Made by a program: the position numbers and the translations under genes
In this document: positions 17,434 to 27,087 of the stretch, piece after piece
Layout of the letters: every line of letters begins with the position of its first letter
Position numbering within the stretch: position 1 is the stretch's first letter
Notes under the pieces: generated by a model
The model's database searches: none
What the model was told of the DNA's origin: nothing
The model's input: only the letters and a program-made list of their open reading frames with translations
From: Gemmatimonadaceae bacterium
Lineage (GTDB): Bacteria; Gemmatimonadota; Gemmatimonadetes; Gemmatimonadales; Gemmatimonadaceae
Assembly: GCA_020852815.1 (NCBI GenBank)
Contig: JADZAN010000012.1
Span: forward strand, 1 to 56,870
DNA: 56,870 nucleotides
Reading direction: 5' to 3'

Positions 17434-18825
17434 CTACTTGCGCTGCAGCACGTTGTTCTGCGACCCGCCATCGACGCGGACGGCGCTGACAATCCCTACG
17501 TTCTCCCGGAAGACGAAGCGGACGCCGCTCCACACGAAGGTGTTGTTGCCGACGTATGTCAACGCGCGCCTGGCGCCGCGGAACTGGGCCGACACGACGC
17601 CCTTCTCCACGATCACGGTGAGCAACTGCGGGCCACCGCGGCCGCGCCCTGCATACGTCCCGGCAAATCGATTCACGTCGCCATCGACCGGAACCGCCGG
17701 CACCGGCACCGCACCCAGCACCGCCTCGGCGATCGCCTCGGCCGCCTCGCTCGGCCCCCTGGGACCGGAGACGTTGTAGAGGACTACGATGCTCAGCGAC
17801 TCGTTGGGGAAGTACAGGTTCTCCGACGTCCACCCGTTGATTCCGCCGCCATGGCGAATCGCCTTGCGCCCCATCACGCGCGGAAAGGCGAGCCCCTTCG
17901 CGTAGCCGACGCGGTAGCCGTCGTTGAGCGTGTCGGGCGAGAGCATCTCCTGGTAGGCGGCCGCGCCGAGGATCTTGCGCGTGCGATGCAGCGCCTCGTT
18001 CCACGCCACGAGATCGTGCGCCGTGCTGCATAACGAGCCAGCCGCGAACGGCCACACGTGACTCATCGCACGCTTCTGGATGGCGCCCTTGCTCCCCCAG
18101 TCGTAACCGCTGGTCTTGTTGGGCCGCACGTCGACTTCACTGCAGTAGTGCGACGCGCTCATCCCCGCCGGGGCAAACAGCTTCTGCTGCACATACGCGG
18201 CGTACGGCATCCCGCTCGCCTTCTCGATCACGAGCCCCATGAGGAAGAATGCCGAGTTGTTGTAGATCTGCTCCTCGCCCGGCTCGAAGTCATACGGCCA
18301 CTTCTCGATCAGGCGCAGCAGCGTGTCCCTGGGGAGCGCCAGCGGGAAGAGCGCGCGCGCCTCGGGAATCTCGGTGTAGCTGCGAATGCCCGACGTGTGA
18401 TCGAGGAGGCGGCGCAGCGGGATCTTCCGCCCCTTGGTGTTGAACTCGGGGACCCATTTCCCGATGTCGTCATCGAGCGAGAGCCTCCCCTGTTCCACCA
18501 GCTGCATCACGGCGGCGCCGGTGAACTGCTTGGTGACCGAGCCGATCTCGTAGATGGCACCTGGCGGGGTGGCGACGCCGAGTTCGAGGTTTGCCTTGCC
18601 GTATCCCTTCGCGGCGATCGTGTCGCGCCCGCGCACGACGGCGATCGAGGCACCCACAACCTGTCCGCTGGCGATTTGCGCCTGCATGATCGAATCGATG
18701 CGCGAGGCGAGTTGCGCCGCCGGTGCGCGCGCCGGTCGCTGCGCCGCCGCCTGGATTGTCGTGAGGGCCGCCGCCGCGAGCGCGAACAGGGCGGTAGTTC
18801 GGGCGATGTGGCACACGGGGCGCAT
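17434..18825 (-). CDS. Secreted class C beta-lactamase-fold serine hydrolase (second copy)
   Basis: A 463-residue protein with a signal peptide (LFALAAAALTTIQAAAQ) and the serine beta-lactamase/PBP4-like fold. Motifs are SVTK in EIGSVTKQFTGAAVM, YNN in EQIYNNSAFFLMG where YSN or YAN is usual, and HGGGINGW in the third-motif region. A beta-barrel-like C-terminal domain follows (from about residue 365). It is only distantly similar to the hydrolase at 6984-8438. An upstream in-frame start at 18891 exists but would displace the signal peptide. Confidence 0.85.
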   Translation of the reverse strand: MRPVCHIARTTALFALAAAALTTIQAAAQRPARAPAAQLASRIDSIMQAQIASGQVVGASIAVVRGRDTIAAKGYGKANLELGVATPPGAIYEIGSVTKQFTGAAVMQLVEQGRLSLDDDIGKWVPEFNTKGRKIPLRRLLDHTSGIRSYTEIPEARALFPLALPRDTLLRLIEKWPYDFEPGEEQIYNNSAFFLMGLVIEKASGMPYAAYVQQKLFAPAGMSASHYCSEVDVRPNKTSGYDWGSKGAIQKRAMSHVWPFAAGSLCSTAHDLVAWNEALHRTRKILGAAAYQEMLSPDTLNDGYRVGYAKGLAFPRVMGRKAIRHGGGINGWTSENLYFPNESLSIVVLYNVSGPRGPSEAAEAIAEAVLGAVPVPAVPVDGDVNRFAGTYAGRGRGGPQLLTVIVEKGVVSAQFRGARRALTYVGNNTFVWSGVRFVFRENVGIVSAVRVDGGSQNNVLQRK

Positions 18826-18974
18826 GGGGGCGGGGACGAGTGGTGAAGCGAAGGCCAGCGCGGCTCGAATATGCCGGCCGCGCCAGCGCACGGCGAGCGT
18901 GGCGCGTTTCGGATGGTGACTCGTGCCGCCGTCACCGTCTGGTCGCGCGAGCGTCGCCGCCCCATGTTCTCCCC

Positions 18975-20315
18975 ATGAAGACTCGTCGCGATTTCGTGCA
19001 TCACGCCGCCGTCCTCACGGCCGCCTCGGTCGCTTCCGTCACCGCGGCCAACTCGCTCGCCGCAGCCCCGCCAATGGACGCCGATGAGGCGCGCGCGCTG
19101 CTCGACGCCCCGCTGGCCCCGCCGGAGGGCGATCCCGGCCAGACGGCACGTGATGAGGCGTATTGGCGCAAGGTCGCGGCCCGCTATCGCATCCTCGACG
19201 CCCCGGTGAACCTCGAGGCCGGCTACTTCGGGATGATGGCGGCGCCGGTGTTGGCGTCGTATCACCAGGCCATCGACCAGGTGAACCGCGCCAGTTCGTA
19301 CTTCGCGCGCCGAGAGTATCCGCGGCTGTTCGCGGCGGCGCGCGACCGCGTGGCATCGGCGTTAGGTGTTGCTCCTGGCGAGGTCGCGCTCACGCGCGGG
19401 GCCACCGAGGCGTTGCAGGCACTCATCGGGCAGTACAACGGCGTCAGGGCGGGCGATCGCGTCCTGTACGCGGATCTCGACTACAACGCGATGCAGTGGG
19501 CAATGAACGCCCTCGCGCAGCGCACCGGCGCGACGGTGGCCAGGTTCGACATCCCGGAGCCGGCCACCTTCGACAACGTGATTGCAGCGTATGAGGCGGC
19601 GCTCGACGCCAACCCGCGCACGCGACTCCTCCTCCTCACGCACTGCAACAACAAGACGGGGCTCATCATCCCCGTGAAGGAAATCGCGGCGCTCGCCCAT
19701 GCGCGCGGCGTGGACGTGGTCGTGGATGCGGCGCATTCGTTCGGGCAGGTCCCGCTTTCGCTCGCCGACCTCGGCGCCGACTTCGTGGGGATCAACCTGC
19801 ACAAGTGGATCGGGGCGCCGGTCGGCGCCGGCGCCCTGTACATCCGCGCCGACAAGCTCGAGCGCATCGACCGCGCGCATGCCGACGAGAGTGCCCCGCT
19901 CACCAGCATCGCGTCGCGCATCCACACCGGGACGACGCACTTTGCCACCGTGATGACGATTCCCGCCGCCCTCGACTTCCAGGCGTCGATCGGGATCGAG
20001 CACAAGTCGGCGCGCCTGCGCTTCCTGCGCGACCGCTGGGCGGTACCGGCGCGAGCCATTGCAGGTGTCGACGTGCTCACCCCCGACGACCCGCGCATGG
20101 TCGGTGCGCTCACCGCGTTCCGCATCCGGGGGCGTGGCGACCGCGACTCCAACCTCGCGCTCGCGCGCACGCTCCTCGACGAGTTCGGGATCTTCACGTT
20201 CGCGCGCACCGGGATCGCCAGGGGCGACTGCGTGCGCGTCACCCCCGCCCTCTACAACACGCCTGCCGACGCCGACCGCCTGGTGCGCGCGTTGCAGCTC
20301 CTCGCTACCCGTTAG
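18975..20315 (+). CDS. Exported class V aminotransferase/cysteine-desulfurase-fold PLP enzyme
   Basis: A 446-residue PLP protein with a Tat-like N-terminus (KTRRDFVHHAAVLTAASVASV). Fold-type I features are a phosphate-binding GATEALQALI loop, the cofactor Asp in VDVVVDAAHSFGQ and the Schiff-base Lys in GINLHKWIGAPVGAG. The sequence resembles isopenicillin-N-epimerase-like members of class V more than NifS/IscS, and no desulfurase cysteine loop is visible. Export of a PLP enzyme is unusual and implies folding with cofactor before Tat transport. The substrate is unknown. Confidence 0.85.
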   Translation: MKTRRDFVHHAAVLTAASVASVTAANSLAAAPPMDADEARALLDAPLAPPEGDPGQTARDEAYWRKVAARYRILDAPVNLEAGYFGMMAAPVLASYHQAIDQVNRASSYFARREYPRLFAAARDRVASALGVAPGEVALTRGATEALQALIGQYNGVRAGDRVLYADLDYNAMQWAMNALAQRTGATVARFDIPEPATFDNVIAAYEAALDANPRTRLLLLTHCNNKTGLIIPVKEIAALAHARGVDVVVDAAHSFGQVPLSLADLGADFVGINLHKWIGAPVGAGALYIRADKLERIDRAHADESAPLTSIASRIHTGTTHFATVMTIPAALDFQASIGIEHKSARLRFLRDRWAVPARAIAGVDVLTPDDPRMVGALTAFRIRGRGDRDSNLALARTLLDEFGIFTFARTGIARGDCVRVTPALYNTPADADRLVRALQLLATR

Positions 20316-20321
20316 GCTCCC

Positions 20322-21992
20322 ATGTCCCGCACTTGCACCCGGCCCTCCCACCTCGCGCTGGCCGCCGTGGTGTCGTTCGCCCTCGCCACGCCGGCCGTCA
20401 CCGCGCAACCGCCGCGCTTCGAGGTCTCGGTGGCCTCGGCCACGCGCGCCGAGCCGCTCACGGGGCGACTCGTCGTCGTCCTGGCCAAGGCCGAATCGCC
20501 CGAGCCGCGCATGCTCATCGCCCCGCAGGGGCCGGCGCTCTTCGCCATCGACCTCGAGCAGCTCCCGGCGGGACAACGCGCCATCGTCGACACGCGCGCG
20601 CTGGGCTACCCGTTCCCCCTCGCCTCGCTCCCACCGGGCGACTACTTCGCCCAGGCCGTCGTCGACGTGTACACGCGCGTGACACGCGCCGACGGCAAGC
20701 GCCCCTGGCTGCACATCAACGATGGAACGCAGCAGGTGATGCAGATTGCCCCCGGCAACCTGTACAGCGCCGTGCAACGCGTGCACGTGGGCAACGGCGG
20801 GACGGTCTCGCTCACCCTCGACAAGGTGATCACCGCGCAACCGCGCCCGGGCGACACACCATGGGTCAAGCGCGTCCGCATCCAGAGCCGCAAGCTCTCG
20901 GCGTTTTGGGGTTATCCCGTGTACTTCCACGCCACCGTCCTCCTCCCCAAGGGCTACGCCGAGCATCCGGAGGCGCGCTATCCCACCGTCTTCACCTTTG
21001 GCCACAGCGTCCCCTTCAGCTTCAACCCCGACTCCACGCGCGTGCGCGGCGTGGGACAGATCAATCCGGTCACGGGTGTCGAGAGCGGTTTCGACTTCTA
21101 CAAGGCGTGGAACGGCGACGCCTTCCCGCGCGTGATCGCCGTCTCGTTCGAGCAGGCCACCCCCTTCTTCCTCGACGGCTATTCCGTCAACTCGGCCAAC
21201 AACGGCCCCTATGGCGATGCCATGGTGGAGGAGGTCATTCCCGAGCTGGAGCGCCAGTTCCGCATGATCGGCAAACCCTACGCGCGGCTTGCCGAAGGCG
21301 CCTCCACGGGGGGATGGCAGACGCTCGCGTTGCAGCTCAAGTACCCGGACTTCTTTGGCGGCGCCTGGGTGCTGCAACCCGACCCGATCGACTTCCGCCG
21401 CTACCAGATGGTCGACATCTACGCCGACACCAACGCGTTCGTCGTCCCCAACACGATGTTCACCACCACCGAACGCCCCTTCCGGCGCTCGCCCGAAGGG
21501 CAGGTGCAATGGAGCCTGCGCCAGCTCTCGCTCTTCGAGGAGGTGCTGGGCACGCGCGGCCGGGCCAACTACCAGCTTGAGGGATGGGAGGCGATCTACG
21601 GCCCCTCGGATGCCGACGGCTACCCACGCCCCCTCTGGAACAAGCTCACGGGGACGATCAACCGCGACGTGGCAACCTACTACCGCGACAACGGCTACGA
21701 CCTGCGCGACTTCGCGGAGCGCAACTGGGCCACGTTAGGCCCCAAGGTGGCGCACAAGCTGCATTTCTTTGCTGGGGACATGGACGACTTCTACCTCAAC
21801 CTCGCCGTCTATCGCTTCGAGACCTTCCTCAAGAGCGCCACGCCGGGAAAGGAAGTCCCGTTCACCTACGGCCGCCCGGCCAAGGGACACTCATGGCACG
21901 CCTTCCCGTGGGCCGAGCTGGTGCGGCAGATGGGGGCGCACGTGAAGAAGTACGCACCGCCCGGTGAGGACGGCGCGCGCTGGTCGTACTGA
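20322..21992 (+). CDS. Secreted alpha/beta-hydrolase-type putative esterase
   Basis: A 556-residue protein with a signal peptide (LALAAVVSFALATPAVTAQ), an N-terminal beta-sandwich-like region (about 30-200) and a C-terminal putative esterase region. YPTVFTFGHSVPF lies near the first catalytic strand, the nucleophile-like elbow is EGASTGGWQTLAL, and a late His lies in GHSWHAFPW. It resembles the secreted esterase-D/Fes-like enzymes found in this phylum. It starts six bases after the PLP enzyme stop, so the two are likely cotranscribed. Confidence 0.7.
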   Translation: MSRTCTRPSHLALAAVVSFALATPAVTAQPPRFEVSVASATRAEPLTGRLVVVLAKAESPEPRMLIAPQGPALFAIDLEQLPAGQRAIVDTRALGYPFPLASLPPGDYFAQAVVDVYTRVTRADGKRPWLHINDGTQQVMQIAPGNLYSAVQRVHVGNGGTVSLTLDKVITAQPRPGDTPWVKRVRIQSRKLSAFWGYPVYFHATVLLPKGYAEHPEARYPTVFTFGHSVPFSFNPDSTRVRGVGQINPVTGVESGFDFYKAWNGDAFPRVIAVSFEQATPFFLDGYSVNSANNGPYGDAMVEEVIPELERQFRMIGKPYARLAEGASTGGWQTLALQLKYPDFFGGAWVLQPDPIDFRRYQMVDIYADTNAFVVPNTMFTTTERPFRRSPEGQVQWSLRQLSLFEEVLGTRGRANYQLEGWEAIYGPSDADGYPRPLWNKLTGTINRDVATYYRDNGYDLRDFAERNWATLGPKVAHKLHFFAGDMDDFYLNLAVYRFETFLKSATPGKEVPFTYGRPAKGHSWHAFPWAELVRQMGAHVKKYAPPGEDGARWSY

Positions 21993-22014
21993 TGCTCGCC
22001 AGCCGCAACCTCTC

Positions 22015-23088
22015 GTGAGCCACGCCTATCGCATTGCCGCGATTCCCGGCGACGGCATCGGGACGGAAGTCCTCCCCGAGGGAATCCGCGTGGTGGACGC
22101 GGTGGCGCGCCGCCACGGCATTGCCATCTCGTGGGAGCACAAGCCGTGGGCGAGTTGCGCCTGGTACGCCAGGCACGGCGCGATGATGCCGGATGACTGG
22201 CACGCGCAGCTCGAACCGCTCGACGCGATCTACTTCGGCGCGGTAGGGTGGCCGGCCACGGTCCCCGATCACGTCTCGCTGTGGGGATCGCTCCTCAGCA
22301 TCCGGCGCGACTTCGACCAGTACGTGAACCTGCGCCCCTGTCGCCTGATGCCGGGCGTCCCCTCGCCACTGGCCGGACGTGCACCTGGCGACATCGATTT
22401 CTATGTGGTGCGCGAGAACACCGAGGGAGAATACTCCAACGTCGGCGGGCGACTCTTTGCCGGGACCGATCGCGAGATGGTGATGCAGGAGACGGTGATG
22501 ACGCGCGTTGGCATCGATCGCGTGGCACGCTTCGCCTTCGAGCTCGCCGCGCGCCGCCCGCGTCGTCGCCTCACCTCGGCGACCAAGAGCAACGGCATCT
22601 CGATCACGATGCCGTACTGGGACGAACGCATCGCGGCCATCGCCGAGGAGTATCCCGGCGTGCGCGTGGACAAGTTCCACATCGATATCCTCACCGCGCA
22701 CTTCGTCTTGCACCCCGACTGGTTCGACGTGGTGGTGGCCAGCAACCTGTTCGGCGACATCCTCTCCGACCTCGGCCCCGCCTGCACCGGGACGATCGGG
22801 ATCGCGCCCAGCGCCAACATCAACCCGGAACGCCGCTTTCCGTCGTTGTTCGAACCGGTGCACGGCTCCGCCCCCGACATCGCCGGGCGCGGGATCGCCA
22901 ACCCGATCGGGATGATCTGGTCTGGGGCGCTGATGCTGGAGCACCTGGGGCACGCCGAGGCGTCGGCCGAACTCGTGGCCGCCATCGAACGCGTCCTCGC
23001 CGATGCGAAGGCGCCGCGCACGCCCGACCTCGGCGGGAACGCCACGACCGTCGAGCTGGGCTCGGCGATTGCCGCCGCCGTGCGTTAG
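22015..23088 (+). CDS. Tartrate/D-malate-type dehydrogenase (isocitrate/isopropylmalate family)
   Basis: A 357-residue member of the metal-dependent decarboxylating dehydrogenase family. Visible are IAAIPGDGIGTEVLPE (N-terminal), YVVRENTEGEYSNVGG, the Lys/Asn region TSATKSNGISITM, the metal aspartates in SNLFGDILSDLG and the NAD-binding EPVHGSAPDIAGRGIANP. The acidic VRENTEGEYS and overall length fit tartrate dehydrogenase/D-malate dehydrogenase rather than leucine-pathway LeuB, and no leu genes are nearby. The start is GTG, since no ATG in frame follows the upstream stop. Confidence 0.85.
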   Translation: MSHAYRIAAIPGDGIGTEVLPEGIRVVDAVARRHGIAISWEHKPWASCAWYARHGAMMPDDWHAQLEPLDAIYFGAVGWPATVPDHVSLWGSLLSIRRDFDQYVNLRPCRLMPGVPSPLAGRAPGDIDFYVVRENTEGEYSNVGGRLFAGTDREMVMQETVMTRVGIDRVARFAFELAARRPRRRLTSATKSNGISITMPYWDERIAAIAEEYPGVRVDKFHIDILTAHFVLHPDWFDVVVASNLFGDILSDLGPACTGTIGIAPSANINPERRFPSLFEPVHGSAPDIAGRGIANPIGMIWSGALMLEHLGHAEASAELVAAIERVLADAKAPRTPDLGGNATTVELGSAIAAAVR

Positions 23089-23107
23089 GCACGCTTCGCC
23101 CAGTCGT

Positions 23108-24685
23108 ATGACTTTCAAGCGCCTTACCTACCTCACGCACCGCTGGATCGGGATCGTCCTCGGACTCCTGGTCTTTGCATGGTTCGCGAGCGGGATCGCG
23201 CTGATGTACTACCCGTGGCCATCCCCTACGCACGACGAGCAGCTGGCGATGCGACCGCCACTGGCGTTGGGGAGCGACTCGCTGGCGGGCTTCGGCGCGG
23301 CGTGGGAGGCTGGGCACGACTACCTCGCGTCGCATCCCGAGCTGGCCATTCCCCCGGGCGATCTGGCGGGCGGGCGGCTGCAACAGTGGAACGGGCGCCC
23401 CATGTACGAGCTGTGGCGCCAGCGCGGTGGGCACCATGAACCGGCGCTCCTCGTCGACGGGCGCACCGGCGCGGTCCACTTCCCCGTCACCGACGCCGAG
23501 GCGCGACTCGCGGCAGAGGAGCAGCTCCCGTCGTTAGGGTTGGCCACCGGAAGCGCGGCGCTCGCGCGCGGCGATCACTTCATGATGGCAACCGAGTACG
23601 AGCGCGACTTCCCCGCCTGGCGCGTCGACTTCGGCGACGGCGAGGCGACGTCGGCCTATGTGTCGCGCCGCAGCGGACGCCTGTTCGGGATCATCACCAC
23701 GCAGGCACGCATCACCACGTGGACCGGCGCCGTCCCGCACTGGCTCTACTTCCAGTGGCTGCACGACCATCACACCGCGTGGACGTGGAGCAACTACCTC
23801 CTCCCCGCCATCGCCTGTCTCATCGCACTCTCGGGAATCGTGCTGGGGCTCTGGCAGCTCTTCCCGCACCGGCGGCGCGGCAAATGGCAGGCGAGCGGCT
23901 ATCGCGGCATGAGCCAGTGGCATCACATCTCGGGCGTCGTGTTCGGCTTCCTCATCCTGGCCTGGACTTTCACCGGTGTGCTGGAGATGCTGGGTCCCGG
24001 GCTCGCGCCACCGCGTGCGATGATGGATCGCGCGCAACGCACCGGGAGCGCGCGACAGGTCGCCATCTCAGAGCGCGCCGCCATTGCCGCCGCGCAGCTC
24101 ATCACCGGCTCCCGCGGCCCCGTGCGCGCCGTGGACCTGCACTGGGCAGGTGGCGCACCCGGCTTCGTCGTGCACCTGACGGACACGTCGGCCTTTGTCG
24201 ACGCCACCACGGGCGCGGTACGCGGGGCACTCCCCGACTCGGCGCTGCGGGCCATGGCGCAGCGCGCCGCGGGAGCGCCTGTGGCCATCACCGGCGTCAC
24301 GCCGATGGCGGCGTCCGACGACTACTACTATGCCGGGCACGGGCGCGGCGTGGCGCTCCCCGTGGTGCGCGTGCAGCTGGCGGATGCGGCGCACAGCGCG
24401 CTCTATCTCGACCCGCGCACCGGGCTCCCGCTCGGAGTGGTGAATGCGTCGTCGCGGCAGTGGCGCTGGTGGCGCGATGCGCTGCATACCTTCGACATCC
24501 CCGCACTCAACAACCAGCGCCCGCTCTGGGACATCGTGACGCTCATCCCGATGCTCGGTGGGACGATCGCCGCCTTTACCGGCGTCTGGCTACTCGTGAC
24601 ACGGCTGGGGCTCATGCTGGGGTGGAAGCCGGCGCGCCGCCGCCCGCGCGCGACCGCTCGCGCCGCCAACCCCGCGGCGCGCTGA
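23108..24685 (+). CDS. PepSY-associated transmembrane protein
   Basis: A 525-residue membrane protein. The first transmembrane helix follows a PepSY_TM start (KRLTYLTHRWIGIVLGLLVFAWFASGIALMYY). A periplasmic PepSY-like domain follows, then a helix pair (LLPAIACLIALSGIVLGLWQLF and HHISGVVFGFLILAWTFTGVLEM), a second periplasmic domain and a final helix (IPMLGGTIAAFTGVWLL). The His-bearing helices resemble the family linked to iron or flavin-dependent ferric reductase systems. It starts 20 bases after the dehydrogenase. Confidence 0.85.
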   Translation: MTFKRLTYLTHRWIGIVLGLLVFAWFASGIALMYYPWPSPTHDEQLAMRPPLALGSDSLAGFGAAWEAGHDYLASHPELAIPPGDLAGGRLQQWNGRPMYELWRQRGGHHEPALLVDGRTGAVHFPVTDAEARLAAEEQLPSLGLATGSAALARGDHFMMATEYERDFPAWRVDFGDGEATSAYVSRRSGRLFGIITTQARITTWTGAVPHWLYFQWLHDHHTAWTWSNYLLPAIACLIALSGIVLGLWQLFPHRRRGKWQASGYRGMSQWHHISGVVFGFLILAWTFTGVLEMLGPGLAPPRAMMDRAQRTGSARQVAISERAAIAAAQLITGSRGPVRAVDLHWAGGAPGFVVHLTDTSAFVDATTGAVRGALPDSALRAMAQRAAGAPVAITGVTPMAASDDYYYAGHGRGVALPVVRVQLADAAHSALYLDPRTGLPLGVVNASSRQWRWWRDALHTFDIPALNNQRPLWDIVTLIPMLGGTIAAFTGVWLLVTRLGLMLGWKPARRRPRATARAANPAAR

Positions 24686-24720
24686 CGCGCGCCGAGCTGC
24701 GCCGAGCCCCGCCGCGCATC

Positions 24721-27087
24721 GTGTCACCATCTGCGCAGGACGAATGGCTGTGGGGATGGGACCCCACGCCGGGCATCGTCTCCGTCTGGGGTGACACCAG
24801 CGGACGCGTCGCCCTCTGGAGGCGCTTTCCGGCGAATGGGGCGCTGCTGCGCGAGCACGTGCGCTTTCGGCCGTGGATCCTCCTGGCCCGCCTCGATGAC
24901 CTGCGACACCTGGGGCGCTCACTCGTCCCCGCCGGCGAGGGCGCCGCGCGCGACCCGTCGTGCGTCACCTGGCGAGAGCTGGAGGGATCGGGGGAGCTGC
25001 GCTTCCTCGTGCGCGCGCGAGACCTGCCCACCATCACTAAGGCCGTGTTGCAGGGGGCGGCGCGGCGGCTCGGGGAGCGCCCGCGCCACATCCGCGCGCT
25101 GGGCGACCACGAGGTGCTCGTCCTCCCGCCGGAGGAACAGTATCTCGTCGCCACGGGGCGCACGTACTTCCGCGACCTCGCCTTCGATCAGCTGCAGCGA
25201 CTCCAGTTCGACCTCGAGACCACGGGGCTCGACGCCACGCGCGACCGCATCTTCCTCGTCGCCGTGCGACTTCCCAACGGAACCGTCGAACTACTCGAAG
25301 CGCCTTCCGTCGACGACGCGGGCGAGTCAGCGCTCATCGGTGCGCTCGCGCAGACCATCGTGCGCGCCGATCCCGACGTCATCGAGAACCACAACCTGCA
25401 CGGCTTCGACCTCCCCTTCCTGCGCGAGCGGGCGCGCCGACTCGGCGTCCCGCTCGCGCTGGGGCGCATCGGCGGCGCAGGTCTGCGCGAGCGCGCCGCG
25501 ATGCGCGGCGTTCTGGCCGGCGACGACAGCGCGCGCCGAGTGCGCTACATCGTTCCCGGGCGCGAACTGATCGACACGCTCGATGCCGTGCGTCGTCACG
25601 ACTTCTCGGCGCGCGACCTCCCGGGGCACGGCCTCAAGGCGGTGGCGCGCCACTTTGGCCTCGCGCGCGACGACCGCGTGGAGATCCGCGGCGATCGCAT
25701 CTTCACTGTGTACCAGCGCGATCCGGCGCGCGTGCGTCGCTACGCCACCTCCGACGTGGAGGAGGTGGCCGGCTTGTCGCGTGTGTTAGGCGGCGCCGCC
25801 TTCGCCCTCGCGCGCATGGCGCCGCGCCGCTACGAACGCCTGGCCGACGCCGGCGCCGCGACCGGCGTGATCGATCCGCTGCTCGTGCGCGCCTATCTCC
25901 GCGCCGGCGTCGCGCTCCCCGCGCACGCGCCGGCCCCCGCCATCGAGCACAAGGGGGCGGCGTTGCACCTGTTCGCCGCCGGCGTGGCGCACCGCGTGGT
26001 GAAGGCCGACGTGGCCTCGCTCTATCCGTCGCTCATGCGCGCCTATCGCATTGGCCCGCGGCGCGATCACCTGCAGGCGCTGCTCGCCCTCGTCGACGGA
26101 TTGGTCACGCAACGACTCGCCGCCAAGGCCGAGGCACGACGCCACCCCGCCGGCTCGGCCGAGCGCTTCGGACAGGAGGCCATCTCGGCGGCGATGAAGA
26201 TCGTGGTGAACTCCGCCTACGGCTACCTTGCGGCTGGCGGCGGCCTCACGCGCTTTGCCGACGTGCGCGCCGCCAACGAGGTCACGCGGCGCGGGCGTGA
26301 ACTGCTCGACCTCCTCTGCCGCGAACTCGCCGCACGCGGCGTCACGCTCCTGGAGGCCGACACCGACGGTGTGTACTTCGCCGTCCCGCCGGCGTGGAGC
26401 GAAGCCGATGAGCGACGCGTCGTTGCCGAAGTGGCGGCGTTGCTCCCGCCGCTGGTGCAGCTCGAGTTCGAGGGGCGCTACGCCGCCATGCTGTCGCACG
26501 AGCCGAAGAACTACGCCCTCCTCACCTACGACGGGCGTCTTCTGCTACGTGGCGTTGCCTTCCGTTCTAGTCGCGCCGAGCCGTTCGCCAACGACTTCCT
26601 GGCGCGCGCCATCGGGGCGTTGCTGCGCGGCGACATTGCGGGCGTGCGCGCCGAGTATGTGGAGACGGTGCGCAAGCTACGCGAGCGCGCCTACTCAACG
26701 CTGGAGGTGTCGTCGCGCGTGCGTCTCACCAAGTCGCCAGCGCAGTACCTCGCCGTGCGCGACAAGCGGCGCGAACTCACCTACGAGGCGCTGCTTGCCA
26801 GCGGGCGCACCACATGGAGCACGGGCGAGCGCGTGCGCGTGTACCGCACCGCGACTGGCTACGGCGGCGTGGTGCGCGAGTACGATGCGGATGAAGTCGC
26901 GCCCACCGACCCTCGCGACTACGACGTCGCGCACTACCGGCGCGTCCTGCGCGACACCTACGCCGCGCGACTCGAACGCGCCTTTGCCCCCGCCGACTTC
27001 GACACCGTCTTTGCCGACCCGGAGCAGCCCTCGCTCTGGAGCGGGTCGCTGGCCGGGGTGCGAACCGTGCTTACCCCGACGCGTTAG
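24721..27087 (+). CDS. Family B DNA polymerase with 3'-5' exonuclease
   Basis: A 788-residue B-family polymerase starting at GTG 35 bases after the PepSY gene. Exonuclease motifs are intact: Exo I FDLETTGLD (D164/E166), Exo II ENHNLHGFD (about 222-230) and Exo III YATSDVEEV. Polymerase motifs are also intact: A DVASLYPS (D430), B KIVVNSAYG (from K493) and C DTD (from D547). Length and motif spacing are closer to compact archaeal/phage-like B-family enzymes than to enterobacterial Pol II. No phage genes surround it. A role in repair or lesion bypass is inferred. Confidence 0.9.
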   Translation: MSPSAQDEWLWGWDPTPGIVSVWGDTSGRVALWRRFPANGALLREHVRFRPWILLARLDDLRHLGRSLVPAGEGAARDPSCVTWRELEGSGELRFLVRARDLPTITKAVLQGAARRLGERPRHIRALGDHEVLVLPPEEQYLVATGRTYFRDLAFDQLQRLQFDLETTGLDATRDRIFLVAVRLPNGTVELLEAPSVDDAGESALIGALAQTIVRADPDVIENHNLHGFDLPFLRERARRLGVPLALGRIGGAGLRERAAMRGVLAGDDSARRVRYIVPGRELIDTLDAVRRHDFSARDLPGHGLKAVARHFGLARDDRVEIRGDRIFTVYQRDPARVRRYATSDVEEVAGLSRVLGGAAFALARMAPRRYERLADAGAATGVIDPLLVRAYLRAGVALPAHAPAPAIEHKGAALHLFAAGVAHRVVKADVASLYPSLMRAYRIGPRRDHLQALLALVDGLVTQRLAAKAEARRHPAGSAERFGQEAISAAMKIVVNSAYGYLAAGGGLTRFADVRAANEVTRRGRELLDLLCRELAARGVTLLEADTDGVYFAVPPAWSEADERRVVAEVAALLPPLVQLEFEGRYAAMLSHEPKNYALLTYDGRLLLRGVAFRSSRAEPFANDFLARAIGALLRGDIAGVRAEYVETVRKLRERAYSTLEVSSRVRLTKSPAQYLAVRDKRRELTYEALLASGRTTWSTGERVRVYRTATGYGGVVREYDADEVAPTDPRDYDVAHYRRVLRDTYAARLERAFAPADFDTVFADPEQPSLWSGSLAGVRTVLTPTR

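Noticed and set aside
19362-21509. 715-residue minus-strand open frame
   Set aside because: Antisense of the PLP enzyme and esterase genes; composition is biased to Arg/Gly/Val/His as expected for a shadow frame.
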